Shown: piece by piece, positions 6,505-11,265 of the stretch
Numbering within the stretch: position 1 is the stretch's first letter
How the letters are laid out: every line of letters starts with the position of its first letter
Assembly (NCBI GenBank): GCA_016763335.1
Contig: JAESUD010000304.1
Span: 1-11,265 of the forward strand
Direction: 5' to 3'
Source: Emcibacteraceae bacterium
Lineage (GTDB): Bacteria; Pseudomonadota; Alphaproteobacteria; Sphingomonadales; Emcibacteraceae
DNA length: 11,265 bases
Program-made: the position numbers and the translations under genes
Notes under the pieces: generated by a model
Database searches by the model: none
The model's input: only the letters and a program-made list of their open reading frames with translations
What the model was told of the DNA's origin: nothing

Positions 6505-7722
6505 ATGACAATTCGTTTTATCATATTCACTTTACTTCTAGCTTCACAAGCTATGGCAGATAAAGCACCAAAAAAGGCAGAGTTTGAACAGCTTTATGCC
6601 AAGTTTAATGAACTTTATGCCAATTCTAATGATATTGATCCGGTTATCATAATTGCTGAAAAACTTTATAAACTTGCACCGCGTGTCTACGGTAAGAAAT
6701 CAGAGGAATATGTAATAATTATCTACAACTTAGCGACCCTTTATGATGAAAAAGGTGGCGATGGTGACAATAAAAATGAAAAAAAAGCAGCAGATTTATA
6801 TCTAAAATATTTCCGCATACAAAATTCAAAAAAAGTAAAAAAAGACCAATTTTATTTAGACCAATATATTCCATATATGTTTGCCTATTATCATTCCCAT
6901 CCAAGATACGCAAAAAATTCCATTGCAACAAATATGTTGGATATTGCCTATTCATTGGACCTTCCTAATCTCGACCTAGCAAATCTTGAATATTATGCGG
7001 CGGCTATAATTTCCGAATATGTAAAAATTGATTATGCAATCCCTCATTACGAAAAAGCATTATTATTATACGAGAAACAATTTGGACAAAATCATTTTAA
7101 AGTGGGCGAATTAAATCTCATTTTAGGGAAGGTTGACCTAGGCTTTCAAAGAACGGAAATGGGTATAACCAGGTTATTAAAAGCGGCAAATTCTTTTGAA
7201 CAGTCCGAAGAAGATAGTGAAAGTTTAAAAATAAACACTTACTCAATTCTGGCTCAACATTATGTGAACATTAATAAAATTGAAGAAGCAACTAGATACG
7301 CAAAACTTGTCCAGAAATTAACTCCAGACAATATAATCAATGACGACGGCATAACACCTCTTACACGAGTACCTCCAAATTATCCAAAATTAGCGATGGA
7401 GAAAGGCATTTCCGGCTTTGTCACCGTTGTATTCACAATAAATAAAGACGGGCAAACTAAGGATGTTAGAGCAACCGAATATTCAAATGAAATATTTGTA
7501 AATAACGCTGTAAAAGCCGCATCAAAATATATCTATTCTCCACTAGAAAAAGATGGTCAACCAGCAGAAATCCGAGATGTAAAAGTCAGGATAGATTTTC
7601 AAATTGCAGGAAAGAACGGCCAATTTGGCAAGTACTATAACAGAATACCAAGAAAAATTATGAACCAATTAATCTTAAAACAACATATGTCAACACCATT
7701 CAACGGAAAGCCTTTTAATTAA
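6505..7722 (+). CDS. g5: secreted protein, TPR-like region, TonB_C domain and C-terminal extension
   Basis: At 405 residues this is the longest member. The signal peptide M-T-I-R-F-I-I-F-T-L-L-L-A-S-Q-A-M-A is cleaved before D19. The N-block shows K-K-A-E-F-E-Q-L-Y-A-K-F-N and Y-N-L-A-T-L-Y-D-E-K-G-G. The middle holds the clearest TPR of the family, around 180-235 (Y-E-K-A-L-L-L-Y-E-K-Q-F-G, then L-G-K-V-D-L-G). The TonB_C domain is at about 292-367, with the good motifs N-Y-P-K-L-A, G-F-V-T-V-V-F and K-Y-I-Y-S-P. Where relatives stop, this protein continues for 38 basic residues (368-405) with no resemblance to the family, as if its stop codon was lost or its 3' end exchanged. TAGG 7 bases before the ATG and a 19-bp gap imply co-transcription with g4. 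Confidence 0.88.
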   Translation: MTIRFIIFTLLLASQAMADKAPKKAEFEQLYAKFNELYANSNDIDPVIIIAEKLYKLAPRVYGKKSEEYVIIIYNLATLYDEKGGDGDNKNEKKAADLYLKYFRIQNSKKVKKDQFYLDQYIPYMFAYYHSHPRYAKNSIATNMLDIAYSLDLPNLDLANLEYYAAAIISEYVKIDYAIPHYEKALLLYEKQFGQNHFKVGELNLILGKVDLGFQRTEMGITRLLKAANSFEQSEEDSESLKINTYSILAQHYVNINKIEEATRYAKLVQKLTPDNIINDDGITPLTRVPPNYPKLAMEKGISGFVTVVFTINKDGQTKDVRATEYSNEIFVNNAVKAASKYIYSPLEKDGQPAEIRDVKVRIDFQIAGKNGQFGKYYNRIPRKIMNQLILKQHMSTPFNGKPFN

Positions 7723-7724
7723 CT

Positions 7725-7839
7725 ATGAACCGCGACATATCAAAGGCAGTGAAACGGAACAAGTGCAACTTTTGTAAAAACAAAGGCGTTAAGAATGAAT
7801 ATAAATATACTATTCAATAGTCCACTATTAGGTATAAAA
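7725..7839 (+). pseudogene. 3' remnant of a g4-like gene plus its intergenic spacer
   Basis: The frame ending at the TAG 7818-7820 encodes N-F, then K-G-V-K-N-E-Y-K-Y-T-I-Q. The last residues of g4 are N-F-I-E-T-K-G-V-K-H-K-Y-T-Y-S-I-Q. Over the final 39 bases including the stop codon, 31 are identical. The following 19-bp spacer matches the g4-g5 spacer at 16 of 19 positions, including the TTAGG ribosome binding site and the distance to the next ATG. Thus the region before g6 is the surviving tail of a g4-like gene that once preceded g6, as g4 precedes g5. The 31-codon reading frame starting at 7725 is what is left and is unlikely to be a gene. Confidence 0.75.
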
Positions 7840-8994
7840 ATGATAATTCGGCTTATCATATTTCTATGTCTATTAGCCCCCTTATCCGCCCAAGCTGATG
7901 AGGCTTCTGATGTTGCCGCATTCAATACTGTATATGGCGAATATCTAGATCTTGTGAATACGTCAAAAGACCTAGATGCCGCGATCATATCCGCTGAAAA
8001 GGTTTATAAACTGGCACCGCGAATATATAGCAAAAAATCATTTGAATATGCAGTAATTACATATAATTTGGCAAACCTCCATGATGAAAAAGGCAGTATT
8101 TTTGAAAATGAAAATGAAAAAAGAGCGTTAAAGCTATACCGGGATTATTTTAAAATAATTGATAAATTGAAGATCCCACAGGATCTTGATTATATTGATA
8201 AATATTTCGCATATACCACAACAGCCCATAACATAGACAGCGATAACGTAAGCAAACGCCATGAAAAAAAGCTCATAAAAATAGCTAAAAACCTTAATCT
8301 TGCCGACGAAACAAAAGCCGCCCTCAACTTTAAACTAGGCAAACTTAAAATAAGATCACAACCTAGCAAAAACGCGGCCAAATATTTTAATTCAGCACAC
8401 AAATTATACCTGTCAGCGCACGGTCCCGATCATTTGAAAGTCGCTGACGCATTATTCTGGTTGGGAATAATTCAAACATCTAAAGAAAATGATGAGAACG
8501 CAAACAAATACTATCTGGAAACCCTCAGGATTTATGAACTAAACTTGAAGGATGATACTGACCTTCCAATCTCCACACATGTTTTTTTGGTAAACTTATA
8601 CGAGACCGTTGGGAAAACAGAAGAAGCGACAAAACATGTCCTTGCTACGGCGGTTCCTGATAGTGATGATACCCGATACATAAGACCACTTTATCAAGCC
8701 CCCTTGGTCATGCCCAAAGACATCCCCAATGAAATAGAATCTTATAAAGTCGTTCTTAACTTCACGGTTGATAAGGCCGGGCATACTAAAAACATTATAG
8801 TTACAGAAACCGATGACGTTCTTTTTAATGAAAATAGCATAGCCTCTCTTAAGAAATTTAGATTTACACCAACGATTAAAAATGATCAATTAATTGAGAA
8901 AAATGACGTATCGCTCACAATGAATTATTACACGTTGTCCAGATACCTACCGCCTCGCAGGCTATTCGATCCTAGTTCCGTATGGTTCCAGTGA
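7840..8994 (+). CDS. g6: divergent secreted protein, TPR-like region plus degenerate TonB_C domain
   Basis: I place the start at 7840, not at the in-frame ATG 7795. From 7840 the protein has a proper signal peptide (M-I-I-R-L-I-I-F-L-C, cleaved after S-A-Q-A at 19), aligned with that of g5, and TTAGG lies 7 bases upstream; the extra 15 codons overlap the g4-like remnant. The 384-residue protein is the most divergent member. Its N-block keeps Y-K-L-A-P-R-I-Y and Y-N-L-A-N-L-H-D-E-K-G, but D-K-A-E-F-K-R is now D-V-A-A-F-N-T. TPR-like helices include L-F-W-L-G-I-I-Q. The TonB_C domain (about 290-365) has lost the Y-P motif but keeps V-V-L-N-F-T-V-D-K-A-G-H-T-K and K-F-R-F-T-P. About 19 non-family residues follow to the end. 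No own promoter is visible, so it may depend on read-through from g5. Confidence 0.85.
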   Translation: MIIRLIIFLCLLAPLSAQADEASDVAAFNTVYGEYLDLVNTSKDLDAAIISAEKVYKLAPRIYSKKSFEYAVITYNLANLHDEKGSIFENENEKRALKLYRDYFKIIDKLKIPQDLDYIDKYFAYTTTAHNIDSDNVSKRHEKKLIKIAKNLNLADETKAALNFKLGKLKIRSQPSKNAAKYFNSAHKLYLSAHGPDHLKVADALFWLGIIQTSKENDENANKYYLETLRIYELNLKDDTDLPISTHVFLVNLYETVGKTEEATKHVLATAVPDSDDTRYIRPLYQAPLVMPKDIPNEIESYKVVLNFTVDKAGHTKNIIVTETDDVLFNENSIASLKKFRFTPTIKNDQLIEKNDVSLTMNYYTLSRYLPPRRLFDPSSVWFQ

Positions 8995-9056
8995 AAATTT
9001 TACCATCCCGAAAATAGCAAGACAGAATCAACAATAGAAACTATCGTAAATATCCT

Positions 9057-9169
9057 AGTATTGAAAAAATAATATTATGGCCTTATAATCTGCCTGTTGT
9101 AAAAAAATCGGGGTTTTCTTTCATGTATCGTATAATTCTCATATTCAGCATCACGCTTTTCGCCGCACC
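9057..9169 (+). repeat. Promoter-leader-signal cassette, copy 3 (g7)
   Basis: This is the third and most diverged copy of the cassette at 4066-4178. The -35, -10 and 17-bp spacing, the CTGTT-GTAAAAAAA leader core, the GGGG and the signal-peptide codons are kept, while the -35/-10 spacer sequence has changed. The retained bases therefore coincide with the elements expected to be functional. Confidence 0.75.
9061..9089 (+). promoter_or_regulatory. Promoter of g7 (and probably g8)
   Basis: TTGAAA (9061-9066), 17 bp, TATAAT (9084-9089), with the ATG of g7 at 9123. GGGG lies 9 bases before the start. g8 begins 10 bp after g7, so both are probably read from here. Confidence 0.8.
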
Positions 9170-10256
9170 ACTGATTGCTGACGAAGCAACAGACAAGGCC
9201 GAATTTAAGCGCCTTTATGCGGAATTTAATGATCTTTATGCTAATTCAGAAAATATTAATCCGATAATTGACGTTGGTAAACAGCTTTATATCCTTGCTC
9301 CCAAAGCTTACGGCAAAAATCATAGCAATACGGCTGTCGTCACCTATAACCTTGCCAAACTTTATAATGAAAAAAGTAACGGTAGAGATCATTCCCTCGA
9401 AGTAATGGCAAGTGACTTATATAAAAAATATTTCAAAATTCTTAAAAAAAACAAAACCCCTATAAATGGCGAATATATTGACCATTATATGGCTTTCGTT
9501 ACTACCTCACGTAGGCTCAATGGCGTTAAGTTAAAAGACAGGTATTTGAATAAATTAATTTCCATGTCTACATCAAATTTGATTTCTGAAGTAAAGAGAG
9601 CCGAAACTGAACATTTCGTTGCTAATCAACGTTTTCTTAGAGGTAATGAAAAAAAAGCATTGAAATTATTCACGCAATCAAAAGAACGCTATATCGCCGC
9701 TATAGGTAAAAACAACCTTATGGTGGCTAATGCTGCTACAAGCGAAGCATTAATCTATTTCAACAATAAAAAATACACAGAAGCACAATCTACATATTTG
9801 CAAGCAATTGAAATTTATGAAAGTTTAAACCCTATAAATGAAAACTTACTTGCTAATGCACATAAAAACCTCGCACGACTTTATGTAGAAACAGATAAAT
9901 ATGATCTTGCCGCATATCATGGAGAACAAGTCATCAAATTTGCAGATGATCCGCAGGAAATGTTTTTACCAATTGTAAGAGTAACGCCACTTTATCCTGG
10001 GTACGCAAGAACTTACGGTATAAACGGCTTCGTGGTGTTAGAGATTACAATAGATACGGAAGGGCGAACCAAAAACATTATCATTACTTATGCCTCTTCT
10101 AAAACATTTGAAAAAAGTGCCATCAAAGCCGTGGAAAAATTCCGATATATCCCTAGGCTCAAAGACGACAAACGAATAGAGGTCCACAATGTTAATGTAC
10201 AAATGAGTTTTAATATCGGTGAGAGAAAAGCATTTACAATGAAAGCAATAAAGTAA
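9123..10256 (+). CDS. g7: secreted protein, TPR-like region plus C-terminal TonB_C domain
   Basis: The 377-residue protein carries the M-Y-R-I-I-L-I-type signal peptide (A-A-P-L-I-A, cleaved before D20) and the N-block D-K-A-E-F-K-R-L-Y-A-E-F-N-D-L-Y-A-N-S (24-42). The later element reads Y-N-L-A-K-L-Y-N-E-K-S, a change from D-E-K-G. TPR-like helices follow; one reads Y-T-E-A-Q-S-T-Y-L-Q-A-I-E-I-Y-E. The TonB_C domain at about 290-365 is well kept: L-Y-P-G-Y-A, G-I-N-G-F-V-V-L-E-I-T-I-D, G-R-T-K-N-I and E-K-F-R-Y-I-P. A 12-residue tail follows. The conserved cassette fixes the start. It is the first gene of a probable g7-g8 unit, and is presumed to be a soluble periplasmic protein of unknown role. 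Confidence 0.9.
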   Translation: MYRIILIFSITLFAAPLIADEATDKAEFKRLYAEFNDLYANSENINPIIDVGKQLYILAPKAYGKNHSNTAVVTYNLAKLYNEKSNGRDHSLEVMASDLYKKYFKILKKNKTPINGEYIDHYMAFVTTSRRLNGVKLKDRYLNKLISMSTSNLISEVKRAETEHFVANQRFLRGNEKKALKLFTQSKERYIAAIGKNNLMVANAATSEALIYFNNKKYTEAQSTYLQAIEIYESLNPINENLLANAHKNLARLYVETDKYDLAAYHGEQVIKFADDPQEMFLPIVRVTPLYPGYARTYGINGFVVLEITIDTEGRTKNIIITYASSKTFEKSAIKAVEKFRYIPRLKDDKRIEVHNVNVQMSFNIGERKAFTMKAIK

Positions 10257-10266
10257 TAGGAACCTA

Positions 10267-11265
10267 ATGCTCAAAAAAACACTACTCATTTTAACTTTAT
10301 TAATCTCACCAGCTTATTCTGATGAGACAGCGGATAAGGCCGAGTTCAAACACCTATATGCGGAATTTAATAAACTATATGCCAACTCAGGTGATATTGA
10401 GCCTTTAATTAAAATGGGTGAAAAACTTTATAAACTTGCGCCGAATGTTTACGGAGAAAATTCGCAAAACATGGCTGTCGTCACTTATAATCTCGCTAGC
10501 CTTTATGATAAAAAGGGCGGTGAAACAGCGTCAGACGAAGAAAAAAAAGCATTGCGTTTATATAAAAAATATTTTTATTTACTTGAACAATTAGATGCGG
10601 CGAAAAATAAAAATTACATAACACAATACTCAAATTATGTTCAAACCCATTTTAATGTAAACAATTTGAAATCAGACAATAACTTTTCAAACCAATTTCT
10701 TGAAGTTGCTCAAAATATTGATTTATCAAGCATCGAATATGCCAATTTGGAATATATGGTCGCTATAAAACGAACAACTAATGGCAAAACTAAAGATGTC
10801 GAAAAATTACTTAACAATGTCTATAATCAATTTTTAAAAGAATATGGTGAAAAAGACATAAAGGTTGGTAATGTCTTGTATTGGCTTGCTCAAAATAATG
10901 TAAAAAATAAAAATCCTGAACAAGCAATTTCCAATTACAACAAGTTTATTGATATTTACTCATCCATCGAAGACCCAGATAAAATTACATTACTTAAAAA
11001 TGCTCGATTACGCCTTTACGAAATTTTTTTCTTACTGAGGAACCATCAAAAGAAAGTTGAGCAGTTTGCCGAATTCGCAAAGTTACATTCGCTTGAACGC
11101 GGCAAAACCTATAACAAAGGCGATCCTAATGAATATGCACCCATAATACGGCAAGTACCAAAATACCCATATAATGCACTTCAAAGTCAAATTGAAGGAT
11201 TTGTAATTCTTTCTCTTACAGTGAAGGCCGATGGTACGACTAAAAACATCAATGCTTTATTCTCA
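10267..11265 (+). CDS. g8: secreted protein of the array family, cut by the right window edge
   Basis: The frame from ATG 10267 is open for 333 codons to the window end. The signal peptide M-L-K-K-T-L-L-I-L-T-L-L-I-S-P-A-Y-S (cleaved before D19) resembles those of g1 and g2, not that of g7. The N-block is complete: D-K-A-E-F-K-H-L-Y-A-E-F-N-K-L-Y-A-N-S (23-41) and V-V-T-Y-N-L-A-S-L-Y-D-K-K-G-G. TPR-like helices include V-L-Y-W-L-A-Q-N-N. The TonB_C domain begins near residue 299 with P-K-Y-P-Y-N-A, Q-I-E-G-F-V-I-L-S-L-T-V and G-T-T-K-N-I; roughly its last 40 residues lie beyond the window. AGGA (10258-10261) sits 5 bases before the start and overlaps the region just past the g7 stop, indicating translation in one transcript with g7. 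Confidence 0.88.
   Translation, partial: MLKKTLLILTLLISPAYSDETADKAEFKHLYAEFNKLYANSGDIEPLIKMGEKLYKLAPNVYGENSQNMAVVTYNLASLYDKKGGETASDEEKKALRLYKKYFYLLEQLDAAKNKNYITQYSNYVQTHFNVNNLKSDNNFSNQFLEVAQNIDLSSIEYANLEYMVAIKRTTNGKTKDVEKLLNNVYNQFLKEYGEKDIKVGNVLYWLAQNNVKNKNPEQAISNYNKFIDIYSSIEDPDKITLLKNARLRLYEIFFLLRNHQKKVEQFAEFAKLHSLERGKTYNKGDPNEYAPIIRQVPKYPYNALQSQIEGFVILSLTVKADGTTKNINALFS

Noticed and set aside
7725..7820. A 31-codon small protein gene
   Set aside because: Its end aligns with the C-terminus of g4 and it lacks its own ribosome binding site, so it is best explained as a gene remnant.
7795..7839. Upstream in-frame ATG giving g6 15 extra residues
   Set aside because: The extra codons lie over the remnant tail of a g4-like gene, would place a polar stretch before the signal peptide, and lack a better ribosome binding site; the start at 7840 matches g5 in signal peptide and spacing.
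4066..9169. CRISPR array or mobile-element terminal repeats formed by the three cassettes
   Set aside because: The copies are over 1 kb apart, contain promoters and coding starts, and have no transposase, terminal inverted repeats or regular short spacing.
2809..11265. Calling the array genes TonB energy transducers
   Set aside because: Only the C-terminal domain is shared; the uncleaved anchor that contacts ExbB/ExbD and the proline-rich spacer are absent, and no exbB or exbD is nearby.

Overview
The window reads as a Gram-negative bacterial chromosome segment. Eight genes start with Sec signal peptides, seven of them end in (or run into) a TonB C-terminal domain, which acts in the periplasm, and the promoters are sigma70-like. 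A pseudomonad-type phylum (Pseudomonadota, perhaps an environmental alphaproteobacterium) is my best guess. This is weak: it rests on the DinF-type transporter and the general style of the genes, and no taxonomic marker is present.

Layout. Positions 1-373 (minus strand) hold the start of a 2-oxoacid:ferredoxin oxidoreductase alpha subunit (KorA type), cut by the window edge. A 159-bp divergent intergenic region with a perfect palindrome follows. A complete DinF-type MATE efflux transporter lies on the plus strand at 533-1870. From 1927 to the right edge everything is one tandem array of eight paralogous genes, all on the plus strand, called g1 to g8 here: 1927-2784, 2809-3909, 4132-5244, 5379-6485, 6505-7722, 7840-8994, 9123-10256 and 10267 to beyond 11265. 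The array leaves the window unfinished.

The paralogs share one plan: a cleavable signal peptide; a strongly conserved N-terminal block (D-K-A-E-F-K-R-L-Y-A-E-F-N core, then a kinesin-light-chain-like TPR with Y-G-K and Y-N-L-A-x-L-Y-D-E-K-G); a highly variable TPR-like helical middle; and a C-terminal TonB_C domain (Y-P, then G-x-V-x-x-x-x-x-V-D-x-x-G-x-T-K, then K-x-R-Y-x-P). They lack the N-terminal anchor and proline-rich spacer of true TonB, so they look like soluble periplasmic proteins and not energy transducers. g1 lacks the TonB_C domain altogether.

Transcription appears to be by short units. g3, g4 and g7 each carry an almost identical promoter-leader-signal cassette (TTGAAA, 17 bp, TATAAT, start codon exactly 62 bp after the first base of the -35). 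g2, g5 and g8 follow their upstream neighbour by 24, 19 and 10 bp and are probably co-transcribed with it. Two short non-functional 3' ends of further family members lie in the gaps before g3 and g6. The array therefore expanded by duplication of one- or two-gene units and also lost copies. The biological role of the family is not known to me. A diversified set of periplasmic TPR/TonB_C adaptors, perhaps for different TonB-dependent receptors or envelope partners, is a hypothesis only.
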